Below are positions 8,923 through 17,162 of a DNA stretch of 33,580 nt, one piece after another. A program made the position numbers and the translations under genes. Source of the stretch: Alphaproteobacteria bacterium (GTDB lineage Bacteria > Pseudomonadota > Alphaproteobacteria > Micavibrionales > Micavibrionaceae). The stretch covers positions 1 to 33,580 of the forward strand of contig JAGOQV010000013.1 in the NCBI GenBank assembly GCA_018063145.1, given 5' to 3'. The notes below the pieces were generated by a model. It made no database searches. It was not told the origin of the DNA and saw nothing but the letters and a program-made list of their open reading frames with translations. Positions within the stretch are counted from its first letter, which is position 1; the number at the start of each line of letters is the position of its first letter.

Positions 8923-10491
8923 TTATTTGGTAGCTGTAAATTTTATGGCTGGGTTTTTGTCCTGTGCATCGTTCAAATGCCATGCATTACGCGCCATAAA
9001 AACGGGGTCTCCATCATGGTCGCTGGCAATCGAACCTCTGTATTCATCCAGAAAAGCTTTCAGTTTGGCAGGTTCCTGACTGGAAACCCACCGCGCTGTG
9101 TGAAGGCTGGTTGGCTCGAATCGAACGGGCAAACTATATTCCGTTCGGATACGATCCCCGAGTACATCAAATTGAAGCTGGCCAACGACCCCAACAATCC
9201 AACTATTATCAAGAACGCTGCGAAAGACTCGCGCTACGCCCTCTTCGGCTAACTGTTGCAAAGCATTCCCCAAATGTTTGGCCTTGAGAGGATCATCTGC
9301 CACAATCCGTTGAAGATATTCCGGCGCGAAACTGGGAATGCCGGTGAAGGTCAATTTTTCGCCTTCGGTTAAAACATCCCCAATTCTCAGATTTCCATGG
9401 TTGGGAATCCCGATAATGTCTCCGGCGACAGCCTCTTCAACCATCTCCCTCTCTTGCGCAAAGAACATCAGGGGCGAGTGAATAATCATCTGTTTGCTTG
9501 ACCTTGCATGATACAATTTCATGCCTCGCTTGAATGTCCCCGAACACAGACGGGTGAAAGCAATGCGGTCTCTGTGTTTTGGGTCCATATTGGCTTGTAT
9601 CTTGAACACAAAGCCAGTGACCTTGTCTTCGTGAGGCTCAACAACCCTCTCCAACGTCTTTTGCGCACGCGGAGAAGGCGCAAATTTTCCAATCCCGCCT
9701 AGCAATTCACGCACACCGAAATTGTTGACCGCGCTTCCAAAAAAGACAGGCGACATATGGCCTTCGAGATAATCATCAACCGCAAATGGCGGACACGCTC
9801 CGCGTATCATTGCCACATCTTCGCGTAATTGGGCGGCTTGATCGGCAGGAAGCTTTCCATCAATCAAAGGGTCGTCAAGCCCCGAACAGGTCAAGCTATC
9901 CGAAAGAGTTTCCCCCTTGCTACGATCGAACAACACCAGCCGATCATTCAACAAATCGTAACACCCTTTGAAATCGCGCCCCATGCCGATAGGCCAACTG
10001 GCCGGAGTAACCTGCATCTGCAATTTATCTTCGACTTCATCCATCAGGGAGAAAGGATCCTGACTTTCGCGGTCCATCTTGTTGATAAAGGTAATGATGG
10101 GAATATTGCGCAAACGGCAAACTTCAAACAACTTGAGTGTCTGGCTTTCAATCCCCTTGGCCGCATCCAGAACCATAATCGCGCTATCCACGGCGGTCAG
10201 GGTGCGGTAGGTGTCTTCCGAGAAATCTTCGTGCCCGGGAGTATCCAGCAGATTATAAGTCAGCCCTTCATAATCGAACGTCATCACCGAAGATGCCACC
10301 GAAATTCCCCGTTCCTGCTCAACTTTCATCCAGTCCGAGCGAGCCCGACGCCGTTCACCACGCGCTTTGACCATTCCGGCAAGCTGAATGGCTCCTCCGA
10401 AGAGGAGAAGTTTTTCAGTTAAAGTTGTTTTCCCCGCATCGGGGTGCGCAATAATCGCAAAGGTGCGGCGCGTTTCTACCAAACTTGTCAT
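8923..10491 (-). CDS. prfC: Peptide chain release factor 3 (RF3)
   Basis: Translational GTPase that removes RF1/RF2 from the ribosome after termination. The protein is 522 aa, the normal RF3 length. The G domain is complete: G1 AHPDAGKTT (residues ~16-24), switch region ERGISVASSV, G3 DTPGHEDF and G4 NKMD. RF3-specific features include FKGCYDLLNDRLVLFDR and LQFDVLGDRIRTEY in the C-terminal domain. The ATG at 10491 directly abuts the stop codon of the DUF1491 gene (TAA-ATG), so the two are probably translationally coupled. Confidence 0.97.
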   Translation of the reverse strand: MTSLVETRRTFAIIAHPDAGKTTLTEKLLLFGGAIQLAGMVKARGERRRARSDWMKVEQERGISVASSVMTFDYEGLTYNLLDTPGHEDFSEDTYRTLTAVDSAIMVLDAAKGIESQTLKLFEVCRLRNIPIITFINKMDRESQDPFSLMDEVEDKLQMQVTPASWPIGMGRDFKGCYDLLNDRLVLFDRSKGETLSDSLTCSGLDDPLIDGKLPADQAAQLREDVAMIRGACPPFAVDDYLEGHMSPVFFGSAVNNFGVRELLGGIGKFAPSPRAQKTLERVVEPHEDKVTGFVFKIQANMDPKHRDRIAFTRLCSGTFKRGMKLYHARSSKQMIIHSPLMFFAQEREMVEEAVAGDIIGIPNHGNLRIGDVLTEGEKLTFTGIPSFAPEYLQRIVADDPLKAKHLGNALQQLAEEGVARVFRSVLDNSWIVGVVGQLQFDVLGDRIRTEYSLPVRFEPTSLHTARWVSSQEPAKLKAFLDEYRGSIASDHDGDPVFMARNAWHLNDAQDKNPAIKFTATK

Positions 10492-10833
10492 TTATAAGAT
10501 CTGCTTGCCTTCAAAGGGGTTTTGTCCGCTACGGTCTTCTATCTCGATAACCCAAAGATCGGGATCACGATTGATCGCGCGGCGAATATACGCATCAGCA
10601 TCGGATTCCGCAACTTGTTCGTCTTTTAAGGCCTTCATCCAGCCTAATTCTCCATTGATCCCGCGAATTTGGCTCAAGACGCGACATAGCCCGTTCAAAA
10701 GGTTAATCTTGAGCAAAACAGTCCCCGAGGCATAGGCCCCCTTTTGCGCTACATAATACGGGATACACGCCAAAGTCATCTGGCGCAAATGAGCATCGAC
10801 CCAAAGTCCGGTTGGCAAGCGGGCATCGCTCAT
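10492..10833 (-). CDS. DUF1491 family protein
   Basis: 113-aa protein matching the alphaproteobacterial DUF1491 family by overall pattern: LPTGLWVDAHLRQ near the N-terminus, then AYASGTVLLKINLL, then DPDLWVIEIEDRSG near the C-terminus. Function is unknown for the family. No signal peptide or membrane segment is seen. It lies 20 bp downstream of fur and abuts prfC, so it is the middle gene of a likely fur-DUF1491-prfC transcript. The start is ATG 10833, with AGGAAAG about 12 bases upstream. The domain assignment is from memory of the family. Confidence 0.8.
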   Translation of the reverse strand: MSDARLPTGLWVDAHLRQMTLACIPYYVAQKGAYASGTVLLKINLLNGLCRVLSQIRGINGELGWMKALKDEQVAESDADAYIRRAINRDPDLWVIEIEDRSGQNPFEGKQIL

Positions 10834-10853
10834 TTTTGAGAAACTTTCCTCTG

Positions 10854-11261
10854 CTATTCCTTAATTTTCCGGCCATACAGTTCAAGCCGATGATCGAGAA
10901 GATCGTAACCAAGTTCTTTGGCAATCCGAAGCTTGATCTTTTCAAGCTCGGCATTTTTGAACTCAATGACATTTCCGGTTTCGAGGTCTATTAAGTGATG
11001 GTGATGGTCCAGATTATTCACTTCATAGCGTGAAAAATTCTCATTAAAATCATGGCGGACAATAAAACCCATCTCATCCAACATCGACAATGTGCGGTAA
11101 ACAGTGGCAATGCTTATGGATGGGTCTTGTTCTTTGGCCCGCAGATAGACTTCATCAACCGAAGGATGATCTGAGGCTTTCTCAAGTGTACTTAAAATAA
11201 CCCGCCTCTGACCCGTCATCTTAAGTCCGGCTTCAATGCAGCGTGAGAGTAAGTCTTTCAT
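10854..11261 (-). CDS. fur: Fur-family metal-responsive regulator
   Basis: 135-aa Fur-family repressor. The N-terminal winged helix includes KMTGQRRVILSTLE and ISIATVYRTLSMLDEMG (recognition helix region). The dimerisation/metal domain carries a four-histidine run, DHHHHLIDLETGNVIEF, at about residues 84-100. The CxxC zinc-knuckle cysteines of E. coli Fur are absent (only Cys8 is present), as in alphaproteobacterial Fur/Mur proteins, so it could be the manganese-responsive Mur type. The start is ATG 11261, 18 bp after the preceding gene, with only a G-rich weak ribosome binding site. Iron or manganese sensing cannot be decided from the sequence. Confidence 0.85.
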   Translation of the reverse strand: MKDLLSRCIEAGLKMTGQRRVILSTLEKASDHPSVDEVYLRAKEQDPSISIATVYRTLSMLDEMGFIVRHDFNENFSRYEVNNLDHHHHLIDLETGNVIEFKNAELEKIKLRIAKELGYDLLDHRLELYGRKIKE

Positions 11262-11279
11262 TTTTACGCCCCCACCCGA

Positions 11280-12842
11280 TCAATGCATATACGTCAAAGA
11301 AAACAGAACATGGTTGTCTGTATAATCTTCGGAGGAAATTGTAGAAATCCGCTTCCGGTAATTATACTCAGCCCCTGCCGATAAATTGTCCGAAAGCTTG
11401 TAATCTGCTTCGACTCCGGCTTCCAGAAGCTTGTTTTTGCGCGAGGTTCCCGAGAGAGAATAGTCATTGTCATCATAACGCACGCTTGTGGCTCCACTGA
11501 GGCGCGTGGTGAGGCTGCTCCGTAATTCCGCTTGATGCGACGTGGTCATTGACCCACCAGTTCCCGATACGCTTGGCTCGCTAAAATACCGTGCCGATTG
11601 AAGGGACAAAGCAGTCAAAGGAGTGATTTCCCAAACAAACGACCCGCCGACATAGGGGTCTTTAACATCAAACTCGCCCTCATGTTTGCGGTGAAGATAG
11701 CCGCCAAACAAGCTCCCGCGATAAAGACTTGCCGTATGAAACTTGAGCCCCAAACGCGTGTTTACTCTGGTTGCCCGATCTTCAGTGCCGTTGATGAGAG
11801 AATAATCCGTTGTGTTATAGGTAACTTCAAGAAAGAGCTCATTTTCTGGCAGATATTCAAAGGCAATATTTGATTGATATGTGTTCGAGTTTTTCTCGAA
11901 ATAATCCCCGCTCCCGAGCAAGAAGCGATCTGACTCCAGCTCACTTTTTTCTGTACTGCCAAAGAGCTTGAGCTGAATATAGCTTAGAGCGCGTGTAAAA
12001 CTCAGGCTTCCCTTGGTGGCGTTGTAATCAACTGTGTCGCCCCCTTCTTGGTCTTCCCCTGCCCCACGCCCGTAATGTTTGCGGTTCCGTTCCAACCCTC
12101 CCACGACATAAGTTTCATAGGCAATGTCATATTGACCAGACAACAGGAAACCGTAATCGGTATAATCCTTGTGGCTGTATCTTTTATAGGAAGCTTTTTC
12201 AGCCTTTGTTCCGAAATAAAGCGAATGGCGATTCCAGTTGGTTTGCACCGCGAGGCCCGGCTCAAACACCGTTACCATATCGGAAGATGTGTCGTTTTTG
12301 CTTAGAAAGATATTGTCGTGAATATTTGTTTCTACCTTAACCCCGGGGGAAATCATAAAGCCTCCCAAAGGAATGCCAATCGTGGACTGGTCAGAAATTT
12401 TTGAAGGTGGCAGAGAAAGAATATTGTCAGGAGAGGTTGGCTGAGCCCACACCGGCGAAGAAGAAAGAGATAAGACACCGACAACAAGCAGCATCCTCCG
12501 CGGGTGAGCCTCTAGGCCAGATTTGAACAACCGCCCCAGACCAATTCCCAACACGACCCCCACGCAATTGGCAAGAGCATCACGGACGGAGGCTTGCCTA
12601 CCGCCGATAACATCTTGCAAAACCTCGTTCAAAACTCCCATTAACATCAATAAAAATCCGGTTATAAGATGAGCCCGCAAAGAAGATAAAAGAACAACCG
12701 GAATCACCATTAAAAAACTATAAGCAAGAACGTGAAGCAGTTTATCTGACTCGTTCGGCGTTGTAATAAGGTGCGGAATGAGAGAAAGCCCAGCGACAAG
12801 AGCAATCATCACAACCCAAAGAAAATGGGAAGCTCTTCTCAT
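11280..12842 (-). CDS. VanZ-like membrane domain fused to an outer-membrane beta-barrel protein
   Basis: 520-aa protein with two unlike parts in one frame. Residues 1-~108 are VanZ-like: hydrophobic helices with SDKLLHVLAYSFLM and NEVLQDVIGGRQASVRDAL. A second hydrophobic stretch ending in SSSPVWAQ (about residues 117-134) looks like a signal peptide with a cleavage site. Residues ~135-520 alternate polar and hydrophobic residues with many aromatics, like an outer-membrane barrel (BBP2_2-type proteins of exopolysaccharide loci). The start is ATG 12842, 12 bp after the Wzc-like gene. An internal ATG at 12494 lies exactly before the second signal sequence, but GGAGG abuts it with no spacing. 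It may be one polypeptide or a nested second start. Context suggests polysaccharide export. Confidence 0.75.
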   Translation of the reverse strand: MRRASHFLWVVMIALVAGLSLIPHLITTPNESDKLLHVLAYSFLMVIPVVLLSSLRAHLITGFLLMLMGVLNEVLQDVIGGRQASVRDALANCVGVVLGIGLGRLFKSGLEAHPRRMLLVVGVLSLSSSPVWAQPTSPDNILSLPPSKISDQSTIGIPLGGFMISPGVKVETNIHDNIFLSKNDTSSDMVTVFEPGLAVQTNWNRHSLYFGTKAEKASYKRYSHKDYTDYGFLLSGQYDIAYETYVVGGLERNRKHYGRGAGEDQEGGDTVDYNATKGSLSFTRALSYIQLKLFGSTEKSELESDRFLLGSGDYFEKNSNTYQSNIAFEYLPENELFLEVTYNTTDYSLINGTEDRATRVNTRLGLKFHTASLYRGSLFGGYLHRKHEGEFDVKDPYVGGSFVWEITPLTALSLQSARYFSEPSVSGTGGSMTTSHQAELRSSLTTRLSGATSVRYDDNDYSLSGTSRKNKLLEAGVEADYKLSDNLSAGAEYNYRKRISTISSEDYTDNHVLFSLTYMH

Positions 12843-12854
12843 CCCCCCGTCCCC

Positions 12855-14906
12855 TTACGCGGCTTGGCCAATATTTGGCAACAAGAAATCAGATCCCACA
12901 GCACCTTCTTTGTATTTCTCAATATCGACACGGTTTAAGACGACTCCCAGAACGGGAACCGCATAGGTTTTGAGCAATGCCAACATACCGGACATATCCT
13001 GTTTGGAAGTTTTCATCCACTCAGTCACAACGATAACACCATCTGCCTGATTGGCAATAGCCCCAGCCTCAGAATGTGCCAAAATTGGTCCGGTATCTAC
13101 CAAAATATAACCATAAGTCTTTTTCAATTCAGCGAACAACTCATGCATCCGCTCAAAATGGATTGGCCCCATATCCTGTCCGGTTTTTCCGCCGCGCAAA
13201 ATAGCAAGACCGTTCGGATCTCGTGCAATAGCCTCGGCCAAAGGAGAGCGTCCAGATAAGACGTCGGCAAGGCTGGCTCCGCCGCTGCCCTTCAACATCG
13301 TCGTCAAACTCGGCTTAAGGAAGTCGGCATCAATCACGATAACCTTGTGTCCTTGGGCCATCAAAGAATACGCAAGGGCTGTAACCAGCGTGGTTCTCCC
13401 CTCTTTGGGCAGAGCAGAAGTCACCAAAACGGCTTTAGCCGGAGTGCCAAACAATCCCGCCATATATATTCGTTTGACGGCTTCCTTAAAGGTTGAGTTC
13501 TGAGCAGAACGCGCCGCCATCAAAGGATTGTCAACTTTTGGCAAAATGCCCAAGGGGCGAACTCCCAATTTGCGTACGTCTTCGTAATTGGCAAGACCAG
13601 AACTCAAAATTTCCGAGATAAAGACAACGGCGAGAGCAAAGCTTCCTGCAAACACGAGGTTCACAATCATCAAGAGGGTTTTCCCGGGCTTGACCGGATA
13701 AAGCGGAGCCACCGCCGTTGAGACCACAACAGCATCTGGCCGTGCAAAACTGACCTGTGATTGCAAGTTTTCGTAGTTATTCAAAAACCCATCAAGAAGT
13801 TTCTGACTGGCATCTTGTTCAACCACAAGGCTTTTAAGCGTCACCAACTTGACCCTCATGTTATCAGCTTGTCTTTTCAAAGCCTCAAGACGTTCTTGCA
13901 GCATAGCTTCTTGAGCCTCTGTCGCTTTCAAGTCGTTAAGCAACGAGACTTTAATATTGGTTATTTCGGTTTTAATGGCGCCCTCGACTTGGCCATACTG
14001 ACTGGAAGCTGCACGAAGCCCGGGGTGATTAGGGCCATAGCGTGAACTCAACCCCTGCATTTGCTGGCCGGCAAGGCTTTTTTGTTCCTTAAGGTGTTGA
14101 ATGAGAGGAGAACTGACCACATCGCCAATTGCATCTGGATTGCCCTCTTCTTCAGCAACTTCAATTGCCTTCAGCTTAGCCTGCAAATCAAACTTATGAA
14201 CCTGCACTGGGGCGATCTGATTGGAAATGTCTGAAATCTGCTGGTAAACCAGTTCTTGGGAATCTTTGCCAACCGCTAAATCTTCCTTGGCGCGAAATTC
14301 GTTGACGGATTGAGACTTTTGAATGACATCCGCCTTAAGATCTTTAACCTTGGTTTCGAACCACTCACGCAATTGCTCAACACGTTGACGCTTAAAATCT
14401 ATCTGGGACTCAAGATAAGCCTGCACATGGGCATTGGCGATCTGCGCTGCTTTTTCTGGGTCTTTGTCTTTATAAGAAACTTCAATGACCCGCGACAAGC
14501 CTTGAGGAAAAACCGAAAGATTTTTGGTGAAGGTTGCAAGCATCTTTTTAGGATCAGACGCAACCTCGGCAAACTCTGGGAATTGGCTCATATCCAATTT
14601 TTTAAGGGTCAATGCCGCCAGGCTCGGGGAAGAGAGCATTTTAATTTCAGTTTGAACTGTTAATTCGCTGAATTTATTTCCTTCGGTGACATCATTAAAA
14701 TCTGCCAGCTTGACAGTCTTGTCTTCAATCATCACCGAAGAAGATGCGGCATAATAAGTCGGACGCATCAAGACAACCAAAGTTCCCAGCAAAAAGGTTA
14801 CGGCTCCAACCGCAACAATCATCCGGCGACGCCGCCAAAGGATCAAGAAAATGTCCCGTATGTCCGGAAGTGTATCCATCGCGGGAGAAAATTCATCGTT
14901 TTGCAT
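12855..14906 (-). CDS. Wzz/Wzc-like polysaccharide co-polymerase with C-terminal BY-kinase domain
   Basis: 683-aa inner-membrane protein controlling polysaccharide chain length and export. Residues ~28-48 form TM1, a periplasmic coiled-coil-rich region follows to ~410, and PVKPGKTLLMIVNLVFAG begins TM2 with its family proline motif. The C-terminal CpsD/ExoP-like ATPase has Walker A' VIVIDADFLKP and Walker B YILVDTGP. Its P-loop reads ALPKEGRTT: Arg (R504) replaces the normally invariant Lys. The C-terminus lacks the usual tyrosine cluster, with only one Tyr in the last 20 residues, so kinase activity may be reduced or lost. The ATG at 14906 is preceded by an AAGGA that sits in a small palindrome. 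It heads a two-gene unit with the VanZ/barrel gene. Confidence 0.9.
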   Translation of the reverse strand: MQNDEFSPAMDTLPDIRDIFLILWRRRRMIVAVGAVTFLLGTLVVLMRPTYYAASSSVMIEDKTVKLADFNDVTEGNKFSELTVQTEIKMLSSPSLAALTLKKLDMSQFPEFAEVASDPKKMLATFTKNLSVFPQGLSRVIEVSYKDKDPEKAAQIANAHVQAYLESQIDFKRQRVEQLREWFETKVKDLKADVIQKSQSVNEFRAKEDLAVGKDSQELVYQQISDISNQIAPVQVHKFDLQAKLKAIEVAEEEGNPDAIGDVVSSPLIQHLKEQKSLAGQQMQGLSSRYGPNHPGLRAASSQYGQVEGAIKTEITNIKVSLLNDLKATEAQEAMLQERLEALKRQADNMRVKLVTLKSLVVEQDASQKLLDGFLNNYENLQSQVSFARPDAVVVSTAVAPLYPVKPGKTLLMIVNLVFAGSFALAVVFISEILSSGLANYEDVRKLGVRPLGILPKVDNPLMAARSAQNSTFKEAVKRIYMAGLFGTPAKAVLVTSALPKEGRTTLVTALAYSLMAQGHKVIVIDADFLKPSLTTMLKGSGGASLADVLSGRSPLAEAIARDPNGLAILRGGKTGQDMGPIHFERMHELFAELKKTYGYILVDTGPILAHSEAGAIANQADGVIVVTEWMKTSKQDMSGMLALLKTYAVPVLGVVLNRVDIEKYKEGAVGSDFLLPNIGQAA

Positions 14907-15114
14907 TTGTAAGGAAATCCTTGCCTAAATTTTCATTCTATCAGCCAGCCCACCCATCACCAAGGCTGGATTTTTCAGGGTTTTTTGTATAATCCCCAAA
15001 GAAAATAGGCAAGAAGTTTAACCATGTTCTCCCATAAGATTGTAAAAAACTTGCTTTTTGCTCAAGGGATCGTTACGGATAGCCCGTTCCACTTTCGATT
15101 TTCGGACTTGAATT
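14907..15114 (+). promoter_or_regulatory. Divergent regulatory region of the exopolysaccharide locus
   Basis: 208-bp spacer between the Wzc-like gene (minus) and wecB (plus). A consensus -10 hexamer TATAAT lies at 14988-14993 on the plus strand, about 120 bp before wecB, with no good -35. A perfect palindrome AAGGAAATCCTT (14911-14922) covers the Shine-Dalgarno of the minus-strand gene. A small plus-strand frame opening at ATG 15024 is not in the wecB frame. No other gene is seen. Confidence 0.4.
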
Positions 15115-16335
15115 ATGTCGTTGACACCATCTTCTACCGCTGAAAACCCTCGCAAACGGGTTCTGGTTCTTATCGGAACCCGCCCTGAAGCTATTAAAAT
15201 GGCTCCAGTTATCAAGGCGTTGCACCGTCAAGGTGAAACCGAAGTCGTGGTTTGCGCGACCGGACAGCATACGGATATGGTTTTCCCGCTTCTTGATTGG
15301 TTTGGCATCTCCCGCGACTTCACGCTTGACGTGATGAGCCACCAACAGCCTCTTTCCCATCTTGCGGGCCGCCTGCTTTCTGGTCTCCATGACGTGATCG
15401 AAGAAGTTAACCCCGATGTGGTCATGGCTCAAGGCGATACAACCTCAGCTTTTATTGGCTGCTTGGCGGCCTATTACAGTTACGATCACTTCTGGAAAAA
15501 CCAGCTCCGCAGCACTCCCATTGAAATTGCCCATGTCGAAGCCGGATTACGGACTGGGAATAACTATTCCCCCTATCCAGAAGAAATCAACCGCCGCTTG
15601 ATGGGCCACATGGCTCATTGGAACTTTGCTCCTACGCTGGAATCTGCAGCGGCTCTCCACCGTGAAGGGATTAAGACCAACGTCTTTGTGACAGGAAACA
15701 CGGTCATTGACGCCTTGTTTGAAACCCGCGATCTGGTCGCCAAAAGCGGCATCGATCCTGTCCCATTTATTCCTCAAGGCGAAAAAATCATTCTTGTTAC
15801 CAGCCACCGCCGCGAGAACTATGGCGAAGGCCTCAGAGAAATCTGCGCTGCGATTAAGGCCTTGGCCCTTCGTTATGCCGATCAGAATTACCATTTTGTG
15901 TATCCGGTTCACCTGAACCAGCACGTTCAAAAACCAGTTCATGAACTTTTGGGCGGCCTTTCTAATGTGCATCTCATTGCCCCGCAGGGCTACCCAGAAT
16001 TTGTGGCTCTCATGGCCCGCAGCCACCTGATCTTGACTGATTCCGGCGGGGTACAGGAAGAAGGCCCTTCTTTAGCCAAGCCTGTTCTTGTCATGCGTGA
16101 CAATACCGAACGCCCTGAAGCAATTACGGCGGGAACAGCTCGTCTGGTGGGCCCTCGAACAAATAGCATCATCGCCGAAACTTGCGCTTTGCTGGATAAC
16201 CCTCTTCTTTACAACCGCATGGCCCATACGGCCAACCCCTACGGGGACGGCAAAGCGAGTACGCGCATTGTAAATCTTTTGCGCGGTGGTAAGGCCGATG
16301 ACAACACGTTCATCTATAACCCTGACCCATCCTAA
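15115..16335 (+). CDS. wecB: Non-hydrolysing UDP-N-acetylglucosamine 2-epimerase
   Basis: Interconverts UDP-GlcNAc and UDP-ManNAc in the cytoplasm, supplying ManNAc-type sugars for surface polysaccharide. The protein is 406 aa, slightly longer than the ~375 typical. Family motifs are IGTRPEAIKMAPVI (residues ~20-33), CATGQHTDM, AQGDTTSAF, EAGLRTGNNYSPYPEEINRR, TSHRRENYGEG and LTDSGGVQEEGPSL. A short insertion (about a dozen residues, around SYDHFWKNQLRS) sits between the GDTT and EAGLRTG motifs. The start is ATG 15115, with only a weak GGAC upstream. It is followed after 29 bp by the glycosyltransferase gene. Confidence 0.95.
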   Translation: MSLTPSSTAENPRKRVLVLIGTRPEAIKMAPVIKALHRQGETEVVVCATGQHTDMVFPLLDWFGISRDFTLDVMSHQQPLSHLAGRLLSGLHDVIEEVNPDVVMAQGDTTSAFIGCLAAYYSYDHFWKNQLRSTPIEIAHVEAGLRTGNNYSPYPEEINRRLMGHMAHWNFAPTLESAAALHREGIKTNVFVTGNTVIDALFETRDLVAKSGIDPVPFIPQGEKIILVTSHRRENYGEGLREICAAIKALALRYADQNYHFVYPVHLNQHVQKPVHELLGGLSNVHLIAPQGYPEFVALMARSHLILTDSGGVQEEGPSLAKPVLVMRDNTERPEAITAGTARLVGPRTNSIIAETCALLDNPLLYNRMAHTANPYGDGKASTRIVNLLRGGKADDNTFIYNPDPS

Positions 16336-16364
16336 TATAGATACAAAGAAAGCTCTCTTCCCCC

Positions 16365-17162
16365 ATGTCCACCACGATTGATCCATCTGCCTACCTGCAA
16401 AACCCCACCAAGCGTTTTACTTTTCTTGGGGCTCCGATGGATGGACTCACCATGAGCGAAACCTTGGCGATTGCCGAACACTGCATGAAAACGCGCACGC
16501 GGCTTCAACACGTTGTCGTCAATGTTGCCAAGCTCGTAAATATGCAATCCGATAAGGCCTTGTGCGAAGACGTGAGCGGCAGCGACTTGATTAACATTGA
16601 TGGCATGGGTGTTGTTTGGGGAGCGCGTCTATGTGGCCATACTGTCCCCGAACGGGTCAGCGGCGTTGACATCATGGAACATCTTTTGAAACTCTGCGCC
16701 GAAAAAGGCTATCGCCCCTATTTCTTTGGAGCAAAACAAGAAGTTCTGGAACAGGCCGTCCGTAATATTCAAGTTCAATATCCAACCATTGTGATTGCGG
16801 GCTATCGCAACGGATATTTCAAACCCGAAGAAGAAGCCGGACTTATTCAAGATATTGCCGCTGCCAAGGCTGATTGCTTGTTTATTGCCATTTCCAGCCC
16901 TACCAAGGAACGGTTGCTTGCCCAATACAAGGACACCATCAATGTTCCCTTTTTGATGGGCGTTGGAGGATCTATTGACATCAAAGCTGGCCTCACCAAA
17001 CGCGCCCCGCTCTGGATGCAGAAATTCGGGCTCGAGTGGCTTTACCGTATTTTGCAGGAACCTCGGCGAATGTTCATGCGCTATTGGACCACCAACCGCA
17101 AATATGCTGGTCTGCTTTGGAAAGAATGGTGCCGGTTCAAAGGCTGCGCAAAAACCGTATAA
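16365..17162 (+). CDS. WecG/TagA/CpsF-family glycosyltransferase
   Basis: 265-aa glycosyltransferase of the family that adds N-acetylmannosamine or ManNAcA to lipid-linked GlcNAc during polysaccharide or teichoic acid synthesis. Family features are FLGAPMDGLTM near the N-terminus, VNVAKLVNMQ, INIDGMGVVWGARL (the conserved Asp-Gly segment, about residues 74-87), ERVSGVDIMEHL, PYFFGAKQEVLEQA, FIAISSPTKE, FLMGVGGSID and FGLEWLYRILQEPRR. The position right after wecB fits a UDP-ManNAc-derived donor. Its stop lies inside the convergent amidohydrolase gene (26-bp tail-to-tail overlap). Confidence 0.9.
   Translation: MSTTIDPSAYLQNPTKRFTFLGAPMDGLTMSETLAIAEHCMKTRTRLQHVVVNVAKLVNMQSDKALCEDVSGSDLINIDGMGVVWGARLCGHTVPERVSGVDIMEHLLKLCAEKGYRPYFFGAKQEVLEQAVRNIQVQYPTIVIAGYRNGYFKPEEEAGLIQDIAAAKADCLFIAISSPTKERLLAQYKDTINVPFLMGVGGSIDIKAGLTKRAPLWMQKFGLEWLYRILQEPRRMFMRYWTTNRKYAGLLWKEWCRFKGCAKTV

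Noticed and set aside
12492-12494. Splitting the VanZ/barrel gene in two at the internal ATG
   Set aside because: No stop codon ends the VanZ part, and the GGAGG before the ATG has no spacing; kept as one gene and raised as a finding.
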